Shown one piece after another: positions 22,763 to 53,705 of a DNA stretch of 64,000 bases. The DNA is from Apteryx mantelli (Eukaryota; Chordata; Aves; Apterygiformes; Apterygidae). The DNA is taken from contig NC_089981.1 of NCBI RefSeq assembly GCF_036417845.1, positions 947,501-1,011,500 of the forward strand. Reading direction: 5' to 3'. The notes beneath the pieces are model-generated. The model was not told the DNA's origin. It made no database searches and saw nothing but the letters and a program-made list of their open reading frames with translations. Both the position numbers and the translations under genes were made by a program. How positions within the stretch are numbered: the first letter of the stretch is position 1; each line of letters begins with the position of its first letter.

Positions 22763-25700
22763 CTAGGGAGCCGCACGCCCCCCGGGCTGCTCCCTGCTGG
22801 GTGGCGGCGCGGCCGAGGGGTCCGCATCCTCGGGAGGTCCCTGAGCCTCGCGGCTCGAGCCGGGAGCCGCAGCGCCGAGGAAGCCAGCGGGTCCGGCGAC
22901 AGCAGCGGGCAGAAGGGGTGACAAGGGCCCCCCGCGGCGCTCCGGGGGGCTCGGCCCAGTCGGAGGAGGCTCCCCAGGCACCGTGCCGCCCGGAGAGGGG
23001 CCGTCGGCCGCTGCGTCGAGGGGCCGAGTGTCCAGAGGATGCGGGCTGGCGCGGAGCAGAAGCTGGGCCAGGCGGCGCGGGGAGCCGGCGGATGGCAGGA
23101 CGCCGGGACGCGGGGTGCCAGCAAGCAAGTCCTCACGGGACGGGGACGGGGACGGGTCGCTGCTCTGCGGCAGGACCGGGGCATCTGCTGCTAAGGGAGA
23201 GAGACGCCTTCAGTTAGCACCTCACCTCCTCCCCCCACCAGGCCCCTCTCCGAATCCAGCCCGGGGCCGGCGGGGCGCAGCTGCATCCCGCACGAAGCCT
23301 CAGCGGAGCGAAGGGCCCCGGGGCGCAGCCGGCACGGTCAGGTTGTGCGCGGCACTGCAGCGCCCATCCCGCTCGGAGCACCGTGACGGCAAGGGCGCAG
23401 CGGTCCCGCAGCCGAGCCGGACCCTGCCCCGGCACCCCGGGGCATCTCCGGGCGTCCCCGTTACCTCGGCAGGGCGGGCAGCAGGCAGCCGGGAGCGCGG
23501 CAGGCTCCGCGCAGGACCGGGCGCACGGTCTCCTCTCGCAGCTCACCTCCCCGAACTGCGAGCGAGCGAGGGCAAAGGCGCGGGTGAGAGGGCTCCGCCG
23601 GCCCCCGCCCCACGCTCCCCTCCGCCACGGCGCCTGCCACAGCCCCGCTCACCCGGCACGTGCAGCGGGTGCAGGGCTCACGCTCGGGGCTGAAGGTCTG
23701 GCCGTTCGCCACTTTCCTGCCCTCGTAGTTGCAATCTGCGGAGAGCGAGGGCGAGGCGCGGCTCTCGCAGCAGCCGAGCGAGCGCGCTCCTCCCGCCGCT
23801 GCCTGCATCCTGCAAGCAGCCTCTCCGGCTCGTCTCACGCGGCGCCGGGACAGCCCTGCCGCCCCGCCGGGCTGAGACGCGGGACCCGGCAATTGCCCGC
23901 GGCCTGGGGTGGCTCGGGGCTGCCGCTTTCTTACCGTTACACACGGGGCAGCACTCCCCTTCCGGGTGGAACGGGTAGGTGCAGAAGATGGCACAGTCCA
24001 CGGGCGAGCAGGCCACCGAGCCCAGCTGCAAGACACGGGAGGGACACGCGCAAAGGCTCTGCGTTAGCACGGACCAGGGCAGGCTGGGGCTCCCAGGCGG
24101 GGGAAAAGGGGGTAACTCCAAAACACCGAGTTTTTTCCTGCAGGGGAAGAAAAAATCGGGGCCCAGCCAAAGGGACGGGATCTGGAAGCGTCCGTTCTAT
24201 GCACGCAAAACCAAGGCTTTCACCTCCGAACGCTCCCACAGAAATCGGGCAGCAATTTGCGCGCTGACTCACGGACGTTGTTGCCCCACGCTTTCACGCT
24301 CCGGCGGGCCAGGCTCCCCCCGCAAAACGGAGGCCAGAGCCGAGCCCCGTGCATCCGGGGAACAGCGCCCACCCTCAAAAGCCAGCCACCACCGACATTT
24401 TTGCTGCTGGCGGGGCGTCTGCCCCCAGAAGCAGCCCTCACCAGGCAGATGCAGCTTAGACAGGGGTCCAGGACGGACGGGAATGTCTCGTTGTTGTAGA
24501 AGATCCTTCCCATGTAGGTGCAGCCTGCGGGGAGGAGAGGGTGAGGTTACGCTCCCCGGCGGGGACCCGCGCCTGCTGGAGACCCCCCTCCGCCGAAGCA
24601 CAGGCTCGCCGGCTCCGATCCTGCCCCCGGCTGGCAGTAGGTGCTCAGAGAAGGGACGGGGGCGTGCGGCCGGCACCTCTCCAGCACACACCCGCCGGCT
24701 CCCTCGGGCCCCGTCACCTGCCGAGCAGTCAGGACAGCACTGCCCGGGAATCCGGATGGGGTAGGGACACGTCTCCACGCAGTCCGTCCGCTTGCAGCTC
24801 ACGGAGCCGTTTGCCTGCGAGAGAGAGAGACGCACTTGACAGAAGCCGAGGGCCGGTGCCGCCTGTCCTGCCCCTGCTCTGCTCTGCTCCACCCCAGAGC
24901 TGGCTGCACCTCGGCGTCGGGTACAGCCCTCTCTGCCGGGATCCTTCCTTGAAGCTGCCGTGCTGGGAGCGCCGCTCTGCGACAAGGCGTACGCTTCGCC
25001 CACGGAGTTGCCGGACGGAGCAGGAAACGGCCAGGCTGCTGGCAGCGAGCATCCCGGGGATCCCAAGGGAAGGGCTACGTGTCCCGGGAGCCCAGACAGG
25101 AGGAGGGCAGCAGGTTCAGAGGAAGCAGCCAGAGAGGCGCTTTGCTTCGGTACCTAAACCACCTCTCTTCCCTTCCCGGACGCCTGCCCCCGCGGCCTCC
25201 CCGTGCCACACGGAGCCAGGGAGCCGCAGGGGCAGCGCAGGACGGGGACTGGCACCGGGAGCCATGCAGGGGGGCAGGGGCAGGTAGGAGGAGTGAAGCA
25301 GAGCAGGTTCTCATTCACCTGGCAGATGCATAACTCACAGGGATCGCCCGGAGACCAGATCTGTCCGACAGGAAACTCAACCCCGTTGTCATCCACAAAG
25401 CAGCCTGGCGGGCAGAGAGGGATGGCGGAGAGGAGATTGGGGCGCGTGCAAGGTCGCACCGAGCCCCGCACCTTGCTAATGCACGCTCGCACGCGTGCAC
25501 GCACGCCACCGGGCCCCGCCGCGTCCTGTCCCGCTTGGGCACGCGCGCGCAGCGCGGTACTTGCGCACGCATCCCGTCCGACGTCAGTTCCCCACGCGTT
25601 GCCTCTAAACCCCGCGCTGCCCCCAAACGCCCCGCCTGTCCCCATGCAACTCCCGCGTCCTGCTGTCCCCATGCAACTCCCGCGTCCTGCTCTCCCCCTG

Positions 25701-28700
25701 TCCTCAGGCGTCCCCCGGGCCCCCGCAGTGGCAGCTCACCTGAGGCGGGCGGGGGGTCCCGGCAGGCAAAGCAGCACTGCCCGGGGCCCAGGTGCCACTC
25801 GTGCCGAGGGCAGTCCAGCGCAGGGCAGGGGGCGAAGGAGCACTCCACCTCGCCGCTCTGAGGAGACGGGGACACGTCACCTGCTGAGCCCGCAAGCCCA
25901 GCTGAGCCCTGCCTCCGGGGCCTTTGCTCCAGGGCAGGGGCCTGTCCGCTTCGCAGGACCCAGGGACGGGCCAGATCCCCCCCAGCAGCGTGGTGGGGGA
26001 GGGCAGGAAGCCCCGTGTCCAGGAGCATCCCCAGGAGACTACCAGACCCGCATCCTCCGCCCAGGACGCCCACGCCGGTGGGTACGGGAACCTACCTGGC
26101 AGACGCAGGTGGTGCAGTCATCCCCGTCCAGGCTGAACCGCGCTCCGTGCACGTACGTGCGGCCGTGAAAGTTGCATTTCGCTGGAGAGGAGAGAGGCGG
26201 CGAGGCCAGGGCTGGGATCAGCCAGGGACAGGGAGCAAAGCGTGGATCCTCAAGAGATCCCCTCCTTGGGAGGGCTGCGTCCCCCGGGCTTCCCTCCCAC
26301 CCCGTGTGCGCCCAGGGGAGGGTATGCGCTGGGGGGCAGCGGGACCCACCTGGCTGGCAGGAGCAGCAGTCAGCCGTCGAGGCGCTGGGGCAGGGACCCG
26401 GAGAGCACTCGGGGGAGATGCAGGAGACGTTGCCGGCCTGAGGAGGAGGAGACAGCGCGGCAGCCAGGGCCGTTACTTCATGCAGGCTGGCAACGTGCCC
26501 CTTTCCCATGATGGGAGAACGATCCTATGCCAGCGATGGGGTCTGCGCCAGCATCCCGCACATCCCAGCCCATCGCCGCGGAGGTGGCACAAGCTGGGAG
26601 CAGGACAAACCACAGCAGCCCAGCCTGGTGCATCCCCGCAGGTCCACCTGCAGCTTGAGGGGCCCGAGGTGAAAACCAGGAGAGGCGTGGGGTGTCAGCA
26701 AGGACAAGGGGGGGGGGGGGGGCCATCCCCATCCCCAGCCCCAGCCCCAGCCCCAGCCCCAGCCCCAGCCCCAGCGCGGTCTCACCCACCGCGCGGCTGG
26801 CGCGGACTCACCAGGCACAGGCAGACAGTGCAGTTCCCGTCCGGCAGGGAGAAGACGTCGCCCTCGGCCCGGGCCACCCCGTCGTGCAGGCAGCCTGGAA
26901 GCGAGGCCCAGGGGGGGCAGGTTACCGGGGGGGGGGTGGTAGCAGGCAGCGGGGGGGACACGCGCGGGGAAGGCGGCTCACCTGCGCAGCTGGGGCAGCA
27001 CTGGCCATGCGGGGCGGGCAGCGGGTGGGAGCAGGCCACGGGGCAGCTCAGGGGCTCGCAGAGCACTCGCCCTCCCTGCGACGGCACGCAACGCGCCGGC
27101 TCAGCCGCGAGGCCAGCCGGCACGGCACGGCGCGGCGCGGCGAGGCGGCAGGGCAGCCGGGGCGCTTACCCGGCAGGCGCAGCTCCGGCAGCCCGGCTCC
27201 GTCCAGTGGGCGCCGGGCTCGCGGGGGGCTCCCCGGTGCCAGCAGCGGGGCGCTGGCAGGGCAGGCGACGGCGCAGGGGTGCCGGGAGCTCCGTCCGTTC
27301 GCGGCGGCAGCGCGGCGGCTGGGGACGAGGGGGCGGCAGGGGAGGAAGGCGCCGGGGTGCCCGGAGCTGGGGCCGGCAGCTGGGGAGAGGGGGAGCCCCT
27401 GGGGAGCAGCGGGGGCCCCCCGGCGCCAGGAGGGAGCAGCAGGAGAGCGGGCGGGTGCTGCAGGGACTGCAGGATGGGGGACGGGGCCGGGATGGATTTG
27501 GGGAAGCCTGGGAAGGAAGAAGAGAGACGTCGCTTCGGAGGCAGCCGGGACGGCAGAGCCCGCTCTGCCCCCCGGCCGCGGCGCAGCGGTCACCTTCGCA
27601 GGACGCCCCGTCGCCGCTGAGACGGTACCCGGGGCGGCAGGAGCACAGGTAGCTGCCCGGCGTGTTGTGGCAGGCGTGCTGGCAGGCCCGCCTCTCTCCG
27701 GGCCGCCGGCACTCGTTGACGTCTGGGGGACACCGGGGACAGGTCAGGGAGGACGAGGGTCCCGGATGGACGGATGGACGGATGGAGGGCCGGCCGCGCG
27801 GCTGCACTCACCCACGCACGAGTGCCTGTTGCCGTGGAGGTGGTAGCCGGGCCGGCAGGAGCAGCGGTAGCTGCCGACGCTGTTCTTGCAGCGGTGCTGG
27901 CACGGTGTCGCCAGGCACTCGTCCGTATCTGCCGGGCGGAGGGTCAGGAAGCGCCGGCGGCGGCGGCAGCGGCGGCAGGTCCCGCGGCCCATCCCGGCCC
28001 GGCTCCGCACTCACCCTGGCAGCTGTGGCGGTCGGCGGAGAGCCGCATGCCGGGGCCGCACTCGCAGACGAAGCCGCCCTCGGTGTTGACGCAGGGCCCT
28101 TCGCAGGCGGCGCTCAGGCACTCGTCGATGTCTGGGGGCGAGAGGAAGGAGCTGGAGGCGGGGGGGGGGGGGGGGAACGCCGATGCCGCCGCCGCCGCCG
28201 GCACTCCCGCCCTCGCTCACCGGTGCAGCGGACGCCGTTGGCCGTCTCCGCCATGGAGAAGCCGAGGGGGCAGACGCGGGCCACCTCCTGGCACCCGCCG
28301 TGGTTACAGGAGAGGTCGCAGCCGTACTCCCCGCACGCCCCGGGCGGCTCTGAAACGCAACCGAAAGGGTCCGCAGGGCATCCGCTCTCGCCGCCCCCCG
28401 GCCCCGGGATCCGTCGCGTAGCGGAGGCGCTGGGCTCGGGGCTGCTTCGGCCCCAGCTCTAACGCCGGACGCGGAGCACGGAGCCAAGCCCAGGTCCCGG
28501 GAAGCCCCGGCTTCCCAAAGGCAGGCCTCCATCCCCGCTTCCCAGGTGCCCCCGCGCACGCATGCACGCACGCCGCTCCGGGGCCCTGCCTGCACCCTGC
28601 CTGCGCCCTGCCTGCGCCCTGCCTGCTCCGAGAGCATCCTCAAACTCCAGCCACTTCCCCCTGGCAGGGGCAGCAACTGTCACAACAGGGAGAGACAAGG

Positions 28701-29728
28701 AGCAACCGGCCCCACCAGAAACACCCGCTATCGCCATGCCGGGACGGGAGCTAGGAGTCCCGGTGCTCGCTGCCGCCACCACCACGGAGCCAGAGGCAGG
28801 CGGCTACCTGGGCAAGTGATGCCTTGCTCTCCATCCGGGCAAGAGCAGAGGTTGGGGGCGATGCACGAGCCGCCGCCGCAGCCGAAGGAGCAGAGCGCTG
28901 CGGAAAGGCGGGAGAGGCAGCGGTTGGGGGGGGGGGGGGGGGAAGGGGACCCCCACGCCGGGGCGCGCCGCGAGGTGCCGGGGCACCCGTACTCACGCAG
29001 GGTGCACTGCCCGCTGCCCGGCGACAGCATCCACCCGGGGCAACATCCGCTGCCGAAGCCCGAGAAGCAGACGTGCGGCCCCGCGCGGCGCCTGAGCGAG
29101 GGAGGAGACGCTGAGGCCACCGCGCCCCCAACTCCCGTCCCCGTCCCGGCTCCAGCGGGCACCGAAAGTCCAGGGGGAGGTCGGCGTATGGGGGCTCCCA
29201 GCCACCGGAGACCCCTTGGCCTCGGGAATGGCCATGAGGATTGGGGGGGACACGCAGGAGCGGGCACCCGCGGACGCAGCCCGCGCCTCCCCATCCCGTG
29301 CAGCGGAGCGCGACAGGGATGCGCTGCGTAGGCAGGCGTGGGGGGCGAACCGGCGGCCCCGAAACGAGGAGGGACGGGCAGAGAGGGCTCGCGCCCCGGC
29401 GAGCCCAAAGCACGCAGCGGCGTCGGGGAAGCGCTCGCGACGCAGGGGAGCGGCAAGGCTGAGAGGCTCACGCTCCGCTTGCCACGGCCACCCCCGGACG
29501 GACGGACGGATGGAGGGGCGGATGGAGGGAGCCGAAGGTCGAGTCGGCGGCGCTCCCCAGGTGCAGCCGGGAGAGGGAGAAGGGAGAAGGGAGGAAGGAG
29601 GGGGGGGGACCCGGCTACCTCTCCGCAGCAAAGCTGGCCGGCTTCTTCCTCCCCGGGTAAACCCTGCCCTGGCCGCCTGGGAGGAACAGGGACACACAGG
29701 CAGCCTGGAAGAGCAGCTCGACCAACAT
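22763..29728 (-). CDS. VWCE: von Willebrand factor C and EGF domain-containing protein
   Basis: Secreted modular protein; VWFC modules of this kind commonly bind BMP-family ligands, and the exact role of VWCE is poorly known. Twenty coding exons join in frame to 850 residues: 29619-29728, 28997-29091, 28808-28897, 28221-28349, 28015-28131, 27812-27928, 27594-27722, 27170-27507, 26982-27075, 26812-26894, 26350-26437, 26096-26181, 25740-25857, 25319-25404, 24718-24814, 24442-24524, 23935-24025, 23653-23735, 23465-23555 and 22763-23190. The order is: signal peptide (residues 1-21), a Cys-rich N-terminal part, then EGF-like modules including three calcium-binding type (DIDEC, DTDEC, DVNEC; residues 142-262). 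A Pro-rich linker follows (263-350), then six VWFC modules, each built from two exons (about 351-708), and a Pro/Ser-rich tail (709-850). Human VWCE, as I remember it, is about 955 residues with the same order; the difference lies mostly in the linker and tail. All introns are GT-AG. The gene converges on the pepsinogen gene. Confidence 0.95.
26723..26774. repeat. (CCCCAG)n hexamer repeat in VWCE intron 10
   Basis: After a run of G, the plus strand has CCCCAT units followed by about seven CCCCAG units. On the transcribed (minus) strand this is (CTGGGG)n, able to form G-quadruplexes. It lies within the intron between 26438 and 26811 and does not touch the exons. Confidence 0.85.
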
Positions 29729-30700
29729 GACAGGCGGCGGCTGCAGCCCGCGGCACGCTCCCAGCGCCTGCCTTCCCGCCTGCCTTCCTCCTGCCTTGGC
29801 GGCACGGGCGCCTACCGCACGCTGGCCCTTGGCCCTGCTCCTCCTCCTCCTCCTCCTGCCTGCCGGGGCCGGGAAGCCGGGAACAATGCGGGGGGTGGAG
29901 GGAAGCGAGAGCAGCGAAGGGGGCCGTGGAGCGCTGCTGCCGCCGGGACCCGACTCTCCACCCACCCCGGCGCGCGTCCCCCCGCGCCCGGCGGGACCGG
30001 AGGAGCCCGGTGGCGCGGGCGAGAGCGGGCAACGGCGCGCGACGCCGCACGCGGGGGCTCGCGGAGATGCTCGCGCAAAGGCGCGCTTGCCTGCGAGCGC
30101 AGCCACGCGCGGGGCATCCCGGGTCGGCGCGGACGAGCCTCCGCTGACCCTCGCCGCCAGCGCCGTACGCCACAACGCGCGCGCGTGTCGGGTCCGTCCG
30201 CCCGCAGCGGCGCGGGGAGAGGAAGGATTCCCCGGGACAGCAGCCCTGTTGTTCGCAAGGGTTTGCGGGGGAAAGCAGCAAAAACATCCCCCTTCTCTCC
30301 TTTCCCACATCTGGCAAAGCTCCGGCCTGGCCTCTCCCAACCCCTCCTCCTCCTCCTGGCGGCACTGGGCCGCTTTCCCAGCCCTGCACAGGGACCCACC
30401 AAAGCGGAGCGTGCAGCAGAGAAAGGGGCCAAAGTGGAGCCGGGCCGGTGGGGAAGGGCACAGGGAGGCTCCGGTGCACCCCGGTACGTCGCCGCCGCAC
30501 CGGGGGCGATGCCGGCAGCAAGAGGGGCACGGAGCTCCGCGCCGCACCGCGGAGGCTCAGGGTGCTACGGGGGCACCCGGAGCACGGCAGCGCCCTGCTC
30601 CGAGGCGCAGGAGCCCACCTCTCTGCCCCTCGCCTCTCTGTCCTTCCCGGGCCAGGGGCTGAAGCGAAGGTCACAGATCGGTAATGATTTACACCAGGGA
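29729..30700 (-). promoter_or_regulatory. VWCE: CpG-rich 5' UTR and promoter region of VWCE
   Basis: Very GC- and CpG-rich DNA lies directly upstream of the VWCE signal-peptide exon. Long open frames on both strands here are a result of base composition. No TATA box was found, as expected for a CpG-island promoter. The exact start of transcription cannot be read from sequence. Confidence 0.5.
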
Positions 30701-33700
30701 GCAAAGGGCTCACGCTGCCGGCCTCTATTTTAGCGCAGCGAGACAGGGCAAGCACCCGCAGCACCGCTGGAGAGAGGGAGCCACCCTCTGCCTGCAGATC
30801 TGCACCCGCCTGGGAGATTTCCTGGCAGGGAGCAGGACCCTGTTTTCCAGGGTTGCAGGCGTCACGGGAGCTGCCAGTCCAAAGCAGAGACAGGAGACGG
30901 CAGAGCCGGAGATGTGGGCGCTCTCTGCCCAGGGACCCCCCGATGCTGTTTGCACACCAGCGTTGCTGAAAACCCATTCACGTAGGGTTACGAGCATCGC
31001 GTTACCACCTGCAACACCATTTTGCTCAGTGACGACGCGTGCAGGAGACGGGTAAATTCGGGCCCTGCTGCTCTCCGCAGGCAGGTCTGGCAGGGGCGAC
31101 GGAGGCTGTTTTGCTTCCCTAGGGGACCCTCTGCTTTTGGGTGCATGGTGAATGCCGAGGGAAAAGGACCAGACTCCGAACGAGAGGCTGAGGAACCGAG
31201 TTGCTCTCCGAAGGTGAACGCAGGGACCAAACCCAAGCTAACAAACCTGCCTGCTGGCAGAGAGTATGAGCACAAAATCCAGACTTGTTGCACATGGTCA
31301 CAGTCCACTTCTAAGCCTAAACACAGTCTCTACGAGCAGAGACACATCCAAATATAGCCTTCTCTATACAAATTCCTCAAAGAAACCAGGGCTTGCCTAA
31401 GAGTTAAGGCTCGCTAGCGGGAGCCTGACAGAGTTTTCGACACAAGCTCACGTTTCAGAAACGCTGTCCACCTCTTCGCCTGCTCTCCTCCGCGTGCAGG
31501 CAGGCACAGGCTGTTTTAAACGGCGTTCCTGCAGAAAGGGAAGACTCGGGGGGGAAAACCTATACCGTTACACACCTCCCAAGGACACCCCAGGAACCGC
31601 CTTGCCGGCCATACTGGAAGGGTTCCTGTGCCTTTGCCGAATTTTCGGCGCTGGGCTAAAAGGCTCGGAGATTTAACGGCCGTGCAGGGAAGGGGAACAA
31701 CCTGTCCTCCTGGCCCATCTCACCAGCCACCCAAGCGTGCTCCCTCTTGGTGCCCGCTGGCCTTACTTGACCTGGCCACCAAGCCAGCTACGTCAGGGTC
31801 AGGACACTCAGGAAGGTAACTAGCGGTTCCCAGAGCAGTGACAGCACGTGGCTTCGCATGGCAGGATCCGGCCCAGAGAGGGTGCAGGATCTGCGGGCTT
31901 CATCTGCCAGAGCACCCCCCGTGCCTGCTGCCAACAACACAGCAACTTCTGCGCCTGGGCTCCAGCGGTGACGGGGAATCCTCCTCTGCTCCTCCAGGCG
32001 GCCCAGGCCGTGCCACGCGCACGTCAGGAACGGTGGGGCTCACTGACGTTTTTAACCCAGAGGGTTAAAGATCAGGCTTGCGTACCTGGCAAGTCAGTGA
32101 GAGCAGGGATGATCTGGGCCAGCTCAGGCAGGGAGACTAGACGCGACCAGGGGCCCAGCACAATCCAAGATGCAGAAAACACCACGTGGAAGAGGGTAAC
32201 TGACCTTGGGGACTCCTCTGTCACCCTTGTATGCATTTTGGCAACAACCCAACAACGAGCCAGGGTAGCCTATGTCCACAGCAGGAGGCAGTCCGCAGCT
32301 TGGGCAATTTACAACACAGACAAATGGAGGGAGACCAGAGGGATAATTATTAATCCGTATTTAAATGCAGAGAAGTGAGGCCCGGTGGGGGTGAAAAGCT
32401 CTCCCACGACCCCACACTGTGCTTGCGGAAAGCTTGTTTGCAGGTGTGTGGCAACAGACTGGAGGCCTGCAGAGCCAGGTGTACCCTCAGCGCAACCCCC
32501 CATTGCAAGGAGCAGCGGTCCAGGTCCTTGAGCCACAAGTTGCCAGAAGCAGAATTCAGCATGACGACCACCAGTTGATGCTTGAGTGAGACCAGCCTCA
32601 GACCCTGCATCTGCCAGCCTCAACCGTCAGCTGCATCCAGCCAATCTCAGCAGAAGCAAAAGACTCTGCAAGTCTACAGTAACAAGTATCTCGTGTTAAA
32701 CCTTCGCGTGGGAAAACAGAGAGAGGGTGATCTGGTCTCACTTTCCTCCCAGCACGGGAGGAGGCAGAGAAGCAAAGAGGGCAAGGCTTCCCGTCAGCGG
32801 CACAGCTAGATTCCGTTCACGATTGCATGAAGCAAGAACACCAGTAACGAGCAGCCACAACAGAAGGAAGATGTGGCAACAAGAAGAGGCTGAAAGCAAG
32901 CCCCCATCGTGGAGCCCTGGCACCCCAGCCATATAGGAACGCATACTAAAAGCTGGAGCAGGCCTGAGGCTTGCAAGGAAATTGTGGGAAGGGCTAGGAC
33001 TGAGTTAGAGAAGGGGTTTCTGGCTCCCATCCCTTTAGCTGCTGACTCTGACCACTGCCAGGGCCAGGACACCAGACTGAACGGAGCCAGAGTCTGACCC
33101 AATCTTGCCATTCCTGTGGTTCCTAACTCCAGGGCTATTTATACCCTGCCCACTGGACAAGGGACTGCTAGCAGAGCGGCTGAGCCGGATGGGCTGCCCT
33201 CCGGGCATTTGGGAAACACAGGAATCCTGTCCTGGACAGCATACTCCCCTATGGGCAAGGTGGCCACACGCAATCACAGCAGCCTGGGAGGGCTCTGGGA
33301 ACAGAGCGTTACATCTGTAAAAATCCAGAAACTCCCTTTAAAATCATCTCTGCGATAACCTTGTCTCCAACCGTGTTAAACCACTGGCACACAGAGCAGA
33401 CCTCCTTACAGCTCTCTGGTCACTGAGTGCTGTTTGCAAAGAATCTCTGTAAAAGAGAGAACAGAACATGCGCCTCCTTGTTCCCATGAATTTGGGAAGT
33501 ACATGGGCACTGCTGGGTCACTACACCTCCTCCTCTCCTACCTTGGTGCAAGTGCCACCATGCAAGAAAGCTGGTCCCACAAGCTGCCGAGAAACACTGC
33601 TTGAGAGACAGCTATAAGGGAGAAACAACCAGAAAAGAGATTTGATTCTTCCAAAGGGACGTACACAGTCAAAGACTCATTTGGATTCCTTGCTCCGAAA

Positions 33701-34104
33701 TGCAAACTCCTCCCCTCGCTTTACCAGGGACACCCAACAACACTGCTGCCAAACCCGTCTGCACTAGGCAACACCAAGAGGCAAAATCAGAATTTCTATC
33801 AAGTCAAAAAAAAGCCACAAAAAAGCATCTGGAAAACACACACACTCCCCTCAGCACCTGATGGATCCATCTGCCCATCTTCTGTCAGATCTACAGCTCC
33901 CGAACTGCTCCCACCGAAACCAAACTGGGGAAAACGTTTCAACATCAGAAATTCCTGCAGGAAACAACATCGGCTTGGGAAGAGGGGCTCCCTCGGTCAG
34001 GTCAAGGACACGGCTCCACCATGGCAGCACACAGAACAAGTATCACACCTAAAGACAAAACGAGGAGCAGAATGCCAGGAGACAGACTTTTCCTCGTGGA
34101 CTAC
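30701..34104. other. Intergenic region between VWCE and DDB1
   Basis: About 3.4 kb separate the VWCE promoter from the DDB1 3' end. No exons of a recognisable gene, no tandem repeats and no RNA gene were seen. GC content falls gradually towards DDB1. Confidence 0.45.
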
Positions 34105-34110
34105 TTTATT
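34105..34110 (-). terminator. DDB1: Poly(A) signal of DDB1
   Basis: TTTATT on the plus strand is AATAAA on the minus strand, about 650 bases beyond the DDB1 stop codon. The 3' UTR contains a U-rich stretch, visible as an A-rich run on the plus strand at about 34328-34418. Confidence 0.75.
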
Positions 34111-34761
34111 TGGTAAAACTCAGAAACCAACAGCTGATTTTGCTTTCCAGAGCTTCCCTCCCTGAGCGAGGCACGAATCCTGCAGAGAGAGAGAAGCATG
34201 CTCTGCCCTCTCAGCTTTGTTACCCAGATGTAGAGGCATCCTCCCCCGCTGCCCCACACTTCTTACCAGCCCCAGAGATGACTCCTTCCAGCCCTCACCT
34301 GCACCACAGAGGCAGCTTTGCTTCTTCCAAAAAACACAACAAATCAAAAAGAATCAAAAATGAAACAGAAAGCAAAAAAAACAAACAAACAAAAAAAAAA
34401 AACCAAAACAAAACTAAAGACGACAGTGAAGAGCGAATCCAGGCAAGGGCACCCCATCAGCCAAGCGCTACCAGTTACCCAACAAGAGCAACCAGCGAAG
34501 ACCAGTTCTGGGTCAGCAGCCGAGGTCCGCAGGATCGGTGAATCCCAGCAGGCAGTGACATGGTGCCCGACCAACAACACCCCCCAAAATCTCTAACAAG
34601 CTGGCTCCCATTCAGAGACTCCTTCCCCCACCTCCCCTTGGGCAAGGACCACCGCCTCTGGTGTTTAGTGTAGCTGGCCAGGGGTCTCCCAGCTGCAGGC
34701 GGGAAAAAAGACTCCCTTGCTCTACACGGAGGAAGGTGCTAGGGAATGACCCTGAATCCTG

Positions 34762-52808
<18,047 letters not shown>

Positions 52809-53160
52809 GGCGGCGGCGGCGAGGGGATGGCGCGGGAGCGCGGGGAGGGCCGATGCCGGGCGCGGCGGACACCGAGAGCGGGGCCTCACCAGCCCTCGCC
52901 GCCGCCGCCGCCGCCGCCGCCTCTTCCGCCCGCACCAGCCACGCGCAGGACGCCGCCGCGCCGCGCGGCCAGAGAGGCGCCCGCGCGCTTGCGCGGCGCG
53001 GGAGGCCCGCGGGGCGCCCCGCGACGTCACCGGAAGGGGGCACGCGGGGCCGCTCTGCGCGGCGCGGAGGACCGCGGCGGAGCAGAAGAGCGGGAGGTGC
53101 GCGGAGAGGCGGGAGGGAGGCGCTGCGCCGGGAAGGGGGGCCGGGCCGCCCCGCCGTGAG
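52809..53160. promoter_or_regulatory. Shared DDB1/TKFC CpG promoter
   Basis: The CpG-dense block between the DDB1 start codon and the TKFC 5' region has no TATA box. It holds a CRE-like GACGTCAC (53023-53030) overlapping an ETS-like ACCGGAAG (53029-53036), and an imperfect NRF1-like CGCGCTTGCGCG near 52984. Such motifs are usual in housekeeping bidirectional promoters. A possible non-coding TKFC exon could end near 53154 at a GTGAGG donor; this is a guess. Confidence 0.55.
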
Positions 53161-53294
53161 GGGGTCCCCGCTGTGGGGCTGCACCCTGCAGACCCCCTGG
53201 GGCAGCCTCCCGCTGCTTTGGGGGACACTGAGCCCAGCGCTCTGCCTTTCAGCAGGCGCCTTGTGCCGGTCCCCCCCCCCCCCCCCCGCTGCCA

Positions 53295-53705
53295 CCCCTG
53301 GTGCATCACCCCACGGAGCCACCCGTGTCCCCCCCCCCCCCCCGGGAGGGACCCTCTGCCTGCGCCCCTCCAGGTGCCCCTGGTGCATCACCCCAAGGAG
53401 CCACCCATGTCCCCCCGGGAGGGACCCTCTGCCTGCGCCCCTCCAGGCGCCCCTGGTGCATCACGCCACGGAGCCACCCGTGTCCCCCCCCCCCCGGGAG
53501 GGACCCTCTGCCTGCGCCCCTCCAGGCGCCCCTGGTGCATCACCCCACGGAGCCACCCGTGTCCCCCCCCTCCCCGGGAGGGACCCTCTGCCTGTGCCCC
53601 TCCAGGCGCCCCCGGTGCATCACCCCACGGAGCCACCCGTGTCCCCCCGGGAGGGACCCTCTGCCTGCGCCCCTCCAGGCCCCCCTGGTGCATCACCCCG
53701 CTGGC
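53295..53705. repeat. Minisatellite of about 75-82 bp in TKFC 5' region
   Basis: Six copies of a unit containing GGTGCATCACCCC, GGAGCCACCC(G/A)TGTCCCC, a variable C run and GGGAGGGACCCTCTGCCTG start near 53300, 53382, 53456, 53537, 53612 and 53687. The length differences come mainly from the C run. It lies upstream of the TKFC start codon, probably in a 5' UTR intron. Confidence 0.9.

Noticed and set aside
26015-27652. Long plus-strand open frame (545 codons) opposite VWCE
   Set aside because: It is antisense to six VWCE exons, is Gly/Arg/Ala-rich, and exists only because the region is GC-rich and poor in stop codons.
28728-30977. Minus-strand open frame of 749 codons over VWCE exons 2-3 and the promoter
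   Set aside because: It runs through VWCE introns and the CpG promoter. Only the short true exons have conserved cysteine patterns.
30701-34104. Possible extra gene between VWCE and DDB1
   Set aside because: Short frames only, no splice-consistent homology, and no gene is expected there from synteny as I remember it.
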